From positions 1 through 7,207 of the forward strand of contig JAHFOH010000025.1 of the NCBI GenBank assembly GCA_023266955.1: 7,207 nucleotides of DNA, read 5' to 3'. This DNA is from Nitrososphaerota archaeon. Its GTDB lineage: Archaea > Thermoproteota > Nitrososphaeria > Nitrososphaerales > JAHFOH01. A model generated the notes under the pieces. That model searched no databases. It was not told where the DNA came from and worked only from the letters and a program-made list of their open reading frames with translations. Shown here in pieces: positions 1 to 5,238 of this stretch; the stretch's first letter is position 1, and each line of letters begins with the position of its first letter. The translations under genes were made by a program, and so were the position numbers.

Positions 1-63
1 CGAAGTACATCGGTCTTCGCACGGGCAAACCTTCGCTAATAAGTGTTGGCGCCGGGGGCGGGA

Positions 64-81
64 CTTCCAGGATGATCACCA
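64..81 (-). other. tRNA-Ser intron 2, T-loop position 59/60 (18 nt)
   Basis: An 18-nt insertion splits the T loop between A59 and U60. It forms a strict 3-4-3 bulge-helix-bulge. The outer helix is T stem GCGGG/CCCGC. The 3' bulge is AG^T (65-63). The four-pair central helix is TTCA (87-84) with TGGA (69-66), including one G-U. The 5' bulge is AA^T (83-81), and a short inner stem GG (80-79)/CC (71-70) closes a 7-nt loop. Cutting after the second base of each bulge and ligating restores the normal T loop TTCAAAT. Non-canonical tRNA introns of this kind are known mainly from thermophilic TACK archaea. Confidence 0.87.
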
Positions 82-115
82 TTTGAACCCGCGAGACCCA
101 AACGGGTCACAGACT

Positions 116-128
116 CTCTGTGAAAGGT
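116..128 (-). other. tRNA-Ser intron 1, canonical position 37/38 (13 nt)
   Basis: Removing these 13 nt restores anticodon loop CTGCTAA between CAGGC and GTCTG. The splice site fits a relaxed bulge-helix-bulge. The 3' bulge is AG^A (117-115) next to the outer anticodon stem. A central helix pairs CTG (134-132) with CAG (120-118), with a C-A mismatch as the fourth pair. The 5' bulge is TA^A (130-128). The inner part is a plain loop. Cuts after the second base of each bulge give exactly the 37/38 junction. A one-base shift of the intron would give the same mature RNA. Confidence 0.88.
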
Positions 129-191
129 TAGCAGGCCTGCGCCCTACCAGGCTAGGCGACCCCGGCTAGTGAAAACAAGGAACAGGGCTAT

Positions 192-199
192 CTTTTAAA
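192..199 (-). promoter_or_regulatory. TATA box for tRNA-Ser
   Basis: The minus strand reads TTTAAAAG here, centred about 29 bp upstream of the tRNA 5' end at 166. This is the usual archaeal box A spacing. It suggests the tRNA is transcribed on its own even though the SRP RNA lies only 129 bp upstream on the same strand. Confidence 0.65.
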
Positions 200-295
200 C
201 GCTAGCGGACGTTCAGGCCCATCCTCAGAAAAGTTTTCACCAAGCCCCTGACCAAATCTCCTTCTAATCTCCTAAACAGGATTGGCAAGAGAAAC

Positions 296-616
296 GCGGC
301 GACGGATTCACCGGATTTCGCTCTCCAGCCGGACCTCATCTCCCGTTCAGCCAAGTCGCCCACGTAGACGCAACAGCGTAGCCGCCCCGCCTTACAGATG
401 CTGCCTCCCGGCCCTGTCTGAGTTCGGCGGCTCAGTGCGGTATCCTTCCCTTCGAAAGGACCCTACCCTTGCAACCACCCATTGCGGCGTGAGTTCATTC
501 CCGCGGAACGGGCGAGTTTCCGATCGGAGTGGCTTTACCCGGGGATTGCTGGCCCCTGCGTATAGCCGGTTTCAGGAACGGGAGACGGCTGACCTCCCGG
601 CCCTCCCCATCGCCGC
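296..616 (-). ncRNA. ffs: Signal recognition particle (7S) RNA, archaeal type
   Basis: This is the RNA scaffold of the SRP, which binds SRP54 and SRP19 and targets membrane and secreted proteins to the translocon. The two ends form archaeal helix 1: GCGGCGATGG (616-607) pairs over ten bases with CCGTCGCCGC (305-296), with one G-U. The 5' part (about 602-551) closely follows the archaeal Alu-domain pattern: a GGCCGGGAGGTC start, then CTGAAACCGGCTATACGC, then GGGGCC. The SRP54 site (helix 8) is at about 417-399, with ACAGG, stem GCC/GGC closed by a GGGA tetraloop, then AGCA. This matches the family core, where the loop is usually GGAA. A helix 6 candidate with apical CCTTTCGAAGG lies at about 460-450. 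The length of 321 nt suits archaeal 7S RNAs. A T-rich stretch follows the 3' end (295-287) and may terminate transcription. Ends are set by helix 1 and may be off by a few bases. Open reading frames across this region are GC-rich artefacts. Confidence 0.93.
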
Positions 617-639
617 ACATCGCAAGAAATCCAGTTGCC

Positions 640-647
640 TATTTTAC
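640..647 (-). promoter_or_regulatory. TATA box for SRP RNA
   Basis: The minus strand reads GTAAAATA, centred about 27 bp upstream of the SRP RNA 5' end at 616, which is ideal archaeal box A spacing. It overlaps the TAA stop codon (646-644) of the upstream thiolation gene, so the RNA promoter is built into the end of that coding sequence. Confidence 0.7.
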
Positions 648-1573
648 CTATTCGGCGTCACGATCTGAATTGTCTGACACACGTTGCACAAAGGAGAGGT
701 TGACGGCATCCCACAGTTCCGGCAGGTTTGTACCACCTTCCCCTTCCTCAGGTTAAGACCGTCGGCTATTGCTAGCACCGTCTTGAAGGCACTATACTTG
801 ATGCCCGGATGCTTCGACTCCATTAAGTTGAGCCATGCCCTGATCTCAGACCTAATGCCCTCGTGAGAATGTGGGCAGGCAATGCTTTGGAAAGGAATGT
901 CACTCAAATACGCATAGAGCACTATTTCATCCTCGTAAATCTCCATGAAGGGCTTAATTCTTCTAGTCGCAAAATCGCTCTTTGATTTTTGAGAAGGCGT
1001 TAGCCACCTAATCCTATCTACATCACCGCTCAGGAGATTGATGTAGAAGGTTTGTAGCACGTCGTCAAGGTTGTGGGCGGTAGCAACTACGTTTGCATTA
1101 ACCTTCTTAGCTCCTATGTCAAGTGCCCGTCTTCTTAAAGGGCCGCACATGGCGCATGACGAGATTTTCATTTGTCTGTTTGCAAGAGCTTCCTCGAGGG
1201 TGAAGCCGTAAAGCTCTTGATAGGATAATACAACAAGTGGAACACCGAGCTTCTCGGTCACAGTATGGACATATTCGAGTGATTCGTCTCTATAGCCCGG
1301 AATTCCTTCGTCTACCGTGATCGCATGGATCTCTGAATGATGTTCTTGGCAGATTCCAGACAGAATTTTCAGGAGAGAAGTACTATCCTTCCCGCCGGAA
1401 ACGCCTACGGCAATTCTGTCTCCATATCCTAGAAGACCATATTTTGCTATGGTTCTCTTCGTCTTTTCTAAAATTGATTCCTTGAAATGATTAGAACAAA
1501 GCGATTCTCCAGAATAACGTCGGTGGAAAATGGCTGGCTTTTCACACTTTATACAAGTTCTGGCTTCATTCAA
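644..1573 (-). CDS. tRNA 2-thiolation protein, Ncs6/TtuA family (PP-loop ATPase with zinc and Fe-S sites)
   Basis: Enzymes of this family activate a tRNA uridine with ATP and insert sulfur delivered by a ubiquitin-like carrier, giving 2-thiouridine at the wobble position or at position 54. Visible in the 309-residue product are an N-terminal zinc site (C7, C10, C26, H29) and PP-loop SGGKDS at 59-64. A Cys triad C140, C143 and C233 corresponds to the [4Fe-4S] ligands of TtuA. A C-terminal zinc site uses C284, C287, C296 and C299. All signature residues are present, so the enzyme looks active. Sequence alone does not show which uridine is modified. The start is TTG (1573-1571), directly after the in-frame TAG of the protease gene. 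No ATG or GTG in this frame would keep the N-terminal zinc site, and no clear Shine-Dalgarno is seen, so translation probably depends on the upstream gene. The stop overlaps the SRP RNA promoter. Confidence 0.9.
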   Translation of the reverse strand: MNEARTCIKCEKPAIFHRRYSGESLCSNHFKESILEKTKRTIAKYGLLGYGDRIAVGVSGGKDSTSLLKILSGICQEHHSEIHAITVDEGIPGYRDESLEYVHTVTEKLGVPLVVLSYQELYGFTLEEALANRQMKISSCAMCGPLRRRALDIGAKKVNANVVATAHNLDDVLQTFYINLLSGDVDRIRWLTPSQKSKSDFATRRIKPFMEIYEDEIVLYAYLSDIPFQSIACPHSHEGIRSEIRAWLNLMESKHPGIKYSAFKTVLAIADGLNLRKGKVVQTCRNCGMPSTSPLCNVCQTIQIVTPNR

Positions 1574-2776
1574 CTAGATCGTTATGAACCCAGCACGTAG
1601 AAAGGTAGTTATGAGGTTAGCGGCTAGCAGAGCTAATGCGAAGCCGTTAACAGAGACTCTAAGCAAATGACGGCTGCTTTCAGAGAGTTTGGTTCCAATT
1701 AGAGCATTAAAGAAACCGTCTCCGTCAAGAGGGTAGAAGGGAAGCATATTGAAAAGACCAATGTTAAACGATAGAAACCACAGCCAGAACAGGAACAGCA
1801 TCACTGGGATCGGCCAAATGAAACCTAAGGAGATTCGAGGGGGATAGTAAGGGAAAGCTGAAGTTATCCCGATCACCCCTTTAGTCGGATCTCTAACTGA
1901 TGCCTGCGTTGTGACCTGAAATAGAATAACCTCTGTTCCCCTCAGAATGCTCACAGACACGGTTTCACCAGGCTTTAGATTGAAACTGTCAAATGAGGTA
2001 ACTGGTACACCATTGATGTGTGTTATTACATCCTCAACGCGAATTCCGGCAATGGCGGCTCCACTGCCTTCAGCTAACCCGCTGATCTGAATTCCGGACA
2101 GATCACCGTAAAAGGTAGAGCGAATAGGTGTGGGTAATCCCACAGCGAAGAATGGATGTATTAGCAGTAGGCCAGCGACCAAGAAAGAGAATACCACGTT
2201 TGCCGATGAGCCTACAGCCAGAACCTTCATTCTAGATTTTGCTGGAGCCTTCTTGAACTCTTCTTCATCGGGCTCTACAAAACCTGCAATCAAAGTGACT
2301 AGTGCTGCGACTCCTCCGGACTTGACTTTGATCTTTTCCAGAATTGCGACAATTCCATGAGCCCCTTCGTGAATAAGTAGGATTATTGGGACAGATAGGA
2401 AGAAGAACAATAGAGGCTCTGGACTTCTGATTGTTAATCCTGGAATCAGGAGTGTGACTTCAGCGAACCCGCCTCCAACTTGGAGTGATCTAATGAGGTT
2501 GAAGAGAAGGAAGGCAACAGAGCTTATCATGAGGACGACACCGAGTCCAACCGAAAAGGATGCGAATTTCCCCCAGAAACTGGTTCTCATTGCAATGCCT
2601 TGAAGCCACTTCTCCACCTTCTCAGACTTGTACATGATGAAGAAGGGTTTCACTTGGATACCTCTCTGCCGTACAGCTTTGAGTCTACCTAGAAGATATG
2701 CAATGCCCCAAAGACCAAGGAAGACTCCGAGGCTAGTCTCTAGATCGACCACTTGTTCCCCGCGAAGTTTGATCAT
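1574..2776 (-). CDS. Site-2 protease family intramembrane metalloprotease (M50) with PDZ domain
   Basis: This is a membrane-embedded zinc protease that cuts substrates inside the bilayer, typically in regulated intramembrane proteolysis. The 400-residue protein has a first hydrophobic segment at about 14-30, others at about 70-95 and 120-145, more at about 185-210 and 320-343, and a last one near 372-395. The zinc motif HEGAH is at 136-140 in the third segment. The third metal ligand is D351 in NMLPFYPLDGDGF (343-355), the conserved NxxP...LDG motif. A PDZ-like domain (about 225-290, with GSGAAIAGIRVEDVI and INGVPV) sits between the catalytic halves, as in S2P group enzymes with one PDZ. The substrate cannot be told from the context. 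The ATG start (2776) has no Shine-Dalgarno, and the gene probably has a very short leader. It abuts the thiolation gene with no gap, so the two are likely co-transcribed, though a functional link is not evident. Confidence 0.92.
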   Translation of the reverse strand: MIKLRGEQVVDLETSLGVFLGLWGIAYLLGRLKAVRQRGIQVKPFFIMYKSEKVEKWLQGIAMRTSFWGKFASFSVGLGVVLMISSVAFLLFNLIRSLQVGGGFAEVTLLIPGLTIRSPEPLLFFFLSVPIILLIHEGAHGIVAILEKIKVKSGGVAALVTLIAGFVEPDEEEFKKAPAKSRMKVLAVGSSANVVFSFLVAGLLLIHPFFAVGLPTPIRSTFYGDLSGIQISGLAEGSGAAIAGIRVEDVITHINGVPVTSFDSFNLKPGETVSVSILRGTEVILFQVTTQASVRDPTKGVIGITSAFPYYPPRISLGFIWPIPVMLFLFWLWFLSFNIGLFNMLPFYPLDGDGFFNALIGTKLSESSRHLLRVSVNGFALALLAANLITTFLRAGFITI

Positions 2777-2810
2777 ATATCAAGCTTTTTAGCGTGCGAC
2801 CTAAGAAATG

Positions 2811-2818
2811 TTAAAAAC
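2811..2818 (+). promoter_or_regulatory. TATA box of the divergent promoter region
   Basis: TTAAAAAC is centred about 29 bp before the GTG start of the isomerase gene at 2844, which predicts a leaderless or nearly leaderless mRNA. The 67-bp spacer also has to hold the promoter of the divergent protease gene. The same AT-rich block read on the minus strand, or a second one (CTAAAAAG at about 2792-2785), could serve that gene, but which one does so is not clear. Confidence 0.5.
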
Positions 2819-2843
2819 TCTGTAGAACTCGCCGCTTCTTGAC

Positions 2844-3308
2844 GTGAAGATAGCAGTAGGATCAGATGAGAAACGTTTCATCACAGACTATGTCATAGAA
2901 GAATTGAAAAGACGAGGTCATCAAATTGAATTGTTCGGTTCGCTCGTAACCGGCCAACCTACGTCGTGGCCAAAAGTTGGTCAAGCTGTTGCGGAAAGCG
3001 TTGCGACAGGGCATGTTGATGAAGGAATCATATTCTGTTGGACAGGTACTGGAGTGGCAATCGCCGCCAATAAGGTGCCCGGAATTCGAGCTGCTCTATG
3101 CTTCGACGCAGAGACCGCGAGGGGTGCGAGGCTATGGGATCACGCCAATGTTCTCGTGATGAGCCTTAGGCTGACCTCCGACGTCGTTGCGAAGGAAATT
3201 CTGGATGCTTGGTTCTCAACTAGTTATGCCGAGTCAGAAAGAGAAACGGTAAAACAAGTCTCGGAAATCGAGAGGAAATACAGTCTCTCACAGACGATAG
3301 AAGCCTAG
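2844..3308 (+). CDS. RpiB/LacA/LacB-like sugar-phosphate isomerase, divergent
   Basis: The 154-residue protein has the fold signatures of the ribose-5-phosphate isomerase B / galactose-6-phosphate isomerase family. These are N-terminal MKIAVGSDE, the central GIIFCWTGTGVAIAANKVPG (61-80, including the family's conserved Cys at 65), IRAALCFDAETARGAR and DHANVL (99-104). Family members interconvert aldose and ketose phosphates. Several active-site positions differ from RpiB. The usual SDHAG is SDEKR (7-11), so the ring-opening region His is lost. CGTG is CWTG. The His of the usual HNDANVL is replaced by W98, although a His appears two positions later (H100). The true substrate is therefore uncertain, and ribose-5-phosphate should not be assumed. 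The GTG start sits 29 bp from a TATA box and begins the family N-terminus exactly. Its stop is five bases from the convergent dnaG stop. Confidence 0.8.
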   Translation: MKIAVGSDEKRFITDYVIEELKRRGHQIELFGSLVTGQPTSWPKVGQAVAESVATGHVDEGIIFCWTGTGVAIAANKVPGIRAALCFDAETARGARLWDHANVLVMSLRLTSDVVAKEILDAWFSTSYAESERETVKQVSEIERKYSLSQTIEA

Positions 3309-3313
3309 GGAAT

Positions 3314-4453
3314 CTATTCTAGACGGAGATCTCTGAAGGTATTAATCGACAATTCCTGCGGTGCTTTATCAATCTCTCCCACTCTATGACCGACAAGGTA
3401 ATTGACGCCAGTTCTCGCACACACATCCACTAATCTTTGAGTTACAATACCGTCAAAAACGATGCATTTCGCCCCCTGCGATGATTCTATTCGCAGGACC
3501 AATTCGCTTACCGGGACCCTTTGAGACTGACTAAATTTACCGTCCAGAATAGCCGCCTCAAGCGTCCCATTCAACGAAGGGAACAATTCTCGAATTTTTT
3601 CAAGTAAGGCTGAAGGATAATCGATTTTTGGCGCCTCAGAGACTTGAGCAACTGGGGCCGATGGTCCCCTCAGAATGTCTAGGACCTCGACTGGAGTAAG
3701 GTCCTCTACCTCCTTGCCCGGCGGAGCTCTGTAGATCTTGTCTACCTTCAACACTTGGCCGAGTTCCTTGAGGATGAGTTCTCCTCCTCTATCACCATCC
3801 AAGAACGCGATGATTTTCCTCTTCTTCCCAAACTCGATTACCGACTGAGGGACCGATGTTCCTTCAAGGGCAAGGACATTTTCGATTCCTGCTCTAAGCA
3901 TGTTAATTACATCAGCCCTTCCCTCAACTAGGTAAATCGTGTCCGAAGTGTATATCCCTGGACCCGCAGGTAGCTCGTCGGGACTGAACAAGACAAGCTT
4001 CGCCCTCTTCGCAGACTCCGTTACGTCCTTGAGTAGTTCCTCACCCTCACTTGTGGTCCGTGAAGTCCAGTCCTTGAGGATGGTCTTCGCCCTCTCCACG
4101 ATAGCTCTCCTTTTACTAGCTCGAACATCATCTATTGTCGTAAGTTGAAATCTGGCCGCGCAGGGGCCAACTTTGTCGACACTTTCGACAGCGGCTGCTA
4201 TCAGCGTCGAAGTTGAAATATCGGTTGACATAGGGACAAGGACTTCGCCTGAGGTTTTTCCGTTCTTTGAATCGAGATTGATTTCTATCCTGCCAACCTT
4301 CCAAGTCTTCTGAAGTTCGTGGAGGTTCATCTCGGGGCCAAAGAGCCCCTCAGTCTGACCGAAGATTGCCCCTATTAGGTCAGCCTTTTCGACTACACCA
4401 TCGACTTCGAACTTTAGTTTGACAAGATACTTTATTATGCCAGAGTCTGGCAA
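3314..4453 (-). CDS. dnaG: DnaG-type primase, archaeal
   Basis: Archaeal DnaG is a Toprim protein able to make RNA primers, and it is also found with the RNA exosome, where it helps bind poly(A)-rich substrates. The 379-residue product starts with the archaeal DnaG domain (KYLVKLKFEVDGVVEKADL and IGAIFGQTEGLFG, up to about residue 110) and a charged linker. The Toprim domain follows at about 171-245. It has the catalytic Glu E177 in YLVEGRADV and the metal-binding DGDRGGE at 219-225 (D219, D221). A C-terminal domain (about 285-379, with GTLEAAILDG, VPVSELV and FDGIVTQRLVDV) is typical of archaeal members. The length is slightly short for the family because the linker near 262-282 is compact. 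The TTG start (4453-4451) follows an in-frame TAG directly. It is supported by a GGAGGA ribosome site seven bases upstream and by the family N-terminus. A promoter about 70 bp upstream gives it its own transcript. Confidence 0.96.
   Translation of the reverse strand: MPDSGIIKYLVKLKFEVDGVVEKADLIGAIFGQTEGLFGPEMNLHELQKTWKVGRIEINLDSKNGKTSGEVLVPMSTDISTSTLIAAAVESVDKVGPCAARFQLTTIDDVRASKRRAIVERAKTILKDWTSRTTSEGEELLKDVTESAKRAKLVLFSPDELPAGPGIYTSDTIYLVEGRADVINMLRAGIENVLALEGTSVPQSVIEFGKKRKIIAFLDGDRGGELILKELGQVLKVDKIYRAPPGKEVEDLTPVEVLDILRGPSAPVAQVSEAPKIDYPSALLEKIRELFPSLNGTLEAAILDGKFSQSQRVPVSELVLRIESSQGAKCIVFDGIVTQRLVDVCARTGVNYLVGHRVGEIDKAPQELSINTFRDLRLE
4438..4452. repeat. 15-bp palindrome over the dnaG start codon
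   Basis: TGCCAGA-G-TCTGGCA is a perfect inverted repeat with 7-bp arms around one central base. It overlaps two bases of the TTG start codon and the next four codons. The arms are too close for a full RNA hairpin, but a 5- or 6-bp version is possible. It may be a protein-binding site or chance. Confidence 0.5.
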
Positions 4454-4460
4454 CTAAGAA

Positions 4461-4466
4461 TCCTCC
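4461..4466 (-). promoter_or_regulatory. Shine-Dalgarno of dnaG
   Basis: The minus strand reads GGAGGA, followed by the 7-nt spacer TTCTTAG and then TTG. This decides the TTG at 4453 as the dnaG start. The identical motif and spacing occur before pheT. Confidence 0.8.
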
Positions 4467-4477
4467 AAATACCTTTT

Positions 4478-4500
4478 CAGTTAAGCGCAAACGCTTACTG
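4478..4500 (-). promoter_or_regulatory. Stem-loop in the dnaG 5' leader
   Basis: On the minus strand CAGT-AAGCG pairs with CGCTT-ACTG around loop TTTG, nine pairs with one bulged A. It lies about 25 bp downstream of the dnaG TATA box, so the predicted mRNA begins with or just before this hairpin. It is not followed by a T run, so it does not look like a terminator. It may be an operator or a leader structure. Confidence 0.5.
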
Positions 4501-4520
4501 GATTAGTGACGTGCCATCCA

Positions 4521-4530
4521 GCATATAAGC
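4521..4530 (-). promoter_or_regulatory. TATA box of dnaG
   Basis: The minus strand reads GCTTATATGC. With normal archaeal spacing transcription would begin near 4500, giving a leader of about 47 nt that contains the stem-loop and the Shine-Dalgarno sequence. Confidence 0.6.
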
Positions 4531-4541
4531 ATTCGCGATTT

Positions 4542-4952
4542 CTAGTCGATTCGCAACCCCCGAAGGTAGTCTCTGTAGCGACCCAGTTCCTCCACATGCT
4601 TAACTCTGCCTCTTGTGATGGAGGCTAACTCCTTTCGGAAGCGGAGATCTATTCTGTTCTTCTTCTGCTGAAGGAGTAAGGCCGCTTTCTTCGTGAGAAT
4701 TCTTCCCTTGTGATCAAGGTCGAGGAGCAGTATAGTTTTCCTGTATCTTTCCGCATCCGAGACGAGTTCCACGAGCTTTCCCCTGTGTGATAGCGTGAAG
4801 ACCTCTCCTTCAAATCCTATGGCCTTCAAGGCTTCGACATCTCTTTTCCCTTCTACCACGACCAACGCTCCAGCTCTGCTCTCGTCGTTAAGGTTCTTGA
4901 CCAGAATAACGAGAGAGTCTATGAGTTGATGATCAATCTCATGCCTCTTCAT
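4542..4952 (-). CDS. Small stand-alone Toprim protein, UPF0292-like
   Basis: The 136-residue protein is essentially one Toprim domain, the metal-binding fold of primases, topoisomerases, OLD nucleases and RNase M5. The catalytic Glu is E34 in VVVEGKRDVEAL (31-42). The acidic pair is D78 and D80 in ILLLDLDHKGR (74-84). A basic C-terminal part (about 97-134: rich in Lys and Arg, RKELASITRGRVKHVEEL) could bind nucleic acid. Small archaeal Toprim proteins of this size resemble RNase M5 and are generally uncharacterised, so a nuclease role on structured RNA is an inference only. The ATG start (4952) has no Shine-Dalgarno. A TATA box lies 62 bp upstream, and the leader holds a repeated GTTGAG/CTCAAC motif. 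It lies directly upstream of dnaG, another Toprim gene, but dnaG has its own promoter. Confidence 0.82.
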   Translation of the reverse strand: MKRHEIDHQLIDSLVILVKNLNDESRAGALVVVEGKRDVEALKAIGFEGEVFTLSHRGKLVELVSDAERYRKTILLLDLDHKGRILTKKAALLLQQKKNRIDLRFRKELASITRGRVKHVEELGRYRDYLRGLRID

Positions 4953-4954
4953 GA

Positions 4955-4994
4955 CTCAACCACAATCGAGTTGAGAAGCCGTCCTACCTCAACC
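4955..4994 (-). repeat. Competing GTTGAG/CTCAAC inverted repeats in the Toprim gene leader
   Basis: On the minus strand the order is GGTTGAGG (4994-4987), CTCAAC (4975-4970), GTTGAG (4960-4955), then two bases and the ATG. The middle CTCAAC can pair either with the upstream or the downstream GTTGAG, giving two mutually exclusive six-pair hairpins. The downstream one ends two bases from the start codon. Confidence 0.5.
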
Positions 4995-5008
4995 AATACA
5001 ATAACAAC

Positions 5009-5021
5009 TTATTATAATTCT
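5009..5021 (-). promoter_or_regulatory. TATA box of the small Toprim gene
   Basis: The minus strand reads GAATTATAATAAG, the most AT-rich block in the gap. Expected transcription start is near 4988, giving a leader of about 36 nt before the ATG at 4952. Confidence 0.6.
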
Positions 5022-5050
5022 CTAGGGGCACTATCAAATCGCGAGAAGAA

Positions 5051-5217
5051 TGTACCCCGCCTCTGACGTGCCTCGAGTCACCGCCAGGCCGTAGACCTGA
5101 TCTCCTCGCGCATCCTTAACGGGGCTTGTAGCTTCCGTCTGTTGCACGTTTGGGTAGCCCCACACCTCATCAGCATCAGTGAGGGCCGTCGACGTGCGTT
5201 CTGACGGAAGCCGTTTA
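5051..5217 (-). ncRNA. Putative two-hairpin H/ACA guide RNA
   Basis: This RNA would fill most of the gap between pheT and the Toprim gene, the only such stretch here without a coding frame. Hairpin 1 has lower stem GCTTCCGTC (5211-5203)/GACGGAAGC (5139-5131). Its internal loop is AGAAC/AACA. Its upper stem is GCACGT (5197-5192)/ACGTGC (5149-5144), and the apical part carries repeated TGATG motifs like a K-loop. A box ACA is at 5129-5127, 14 nt after the upper stem. Hairpin 2 has lower stem CCCCG (5124-5120)/CGGGG (5059-5055). Its pocket strands are TTAAGGA and CGTCAGAGG. Its upper stem is TGC-CGAG (5112-5105)/CTCG-GCA (5077-5069), with possible tandem G-A pairs. Its apical stem is CAGGTC/GGCCTG, and ACA is at 5053-5051, 15 nt after the upper stem. 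In the family the stem-to-ACA distance is 14-16 nt. Such RNAs guide Cbf5 to uridines in rRNA or tRNA. The 5' end is inferred from the TATA box. No target has been identified. Confidence 0.6.
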
Positions 5218-5238
5218 AGATCAGCATCGGACTTGAGG

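Larger units (their letters stand above)
47..166 (-). tRNA. tRNA-Ser(GCU) with two introns and encoded CCA
   Basis: This serine tRNA reads AGC/AGU codons. On the minus strand the acceptor arm is GCCGGGG (166-160) paired with CCCCGGC (57-51), followed by discriminator G (50) and a genomically encoded CCA (49-47). The D arm is at 157-141, with the GG pair in its loop. The anticodon stem is CAGGC (139-135) with GTCTG (114-110), and anticodon GCT is at 132-130. A long variable arm with stem GACCC/GGGTC, typical of tRNA-Ser, lies at 109-93. The T stem GCGGG (92-88) pairs with CCCGC (62-58). The arms close only if two insertions are removed, at 128-116 and 81-64. The mature RNA is then 89 nt with a normal 7-nt anticodon loop and T loop TTCAAAT. 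Exons are 166-129, 115-82 and 63-47. The serine identity is supported independently by the anticodon, the long variable arm and discriminator G. Confidence 0.95.

Noticed and set aside
1..46. Possible RNA or gene end left of the tRNA
   Set aside because: No coding frame, box motif or convincing stem could be supported in this short edge segment.
212..250. Possible C/D box sRNA between tRNA and SRP RNA (GGTGAAAA, CTGA, GGATGG, CTGA on the minus strand)
   Set aside because: The C box is poor and the spacers are only about five bases, too short for 2'-O-methylation guides.
282..756. Plus-strand open reading frames of 128 and 75 residues
   Set aside because: They run antisense through the SRP RNA and its promoter. 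Their composition is low-complexity Arg/Ser/Pro from GC-rich stems, with no protein family resemblance.
1574..1576. TAG as a pyrrolysine codon fusing protease and thiolation protein
   Set aside because: Both proteins are full length and complete on their own, TAG is the ordinary stop for several genes here, and no insertion element is visible. Only the abutting arrangement is kept as a finding.
3309..3330. Bidirectional terminator between the convergent isomerase and dnaG stops
   Set aside because: The gap is five bases, and neither strand shows a clear T run or stem here. Transcripts probably overlap.
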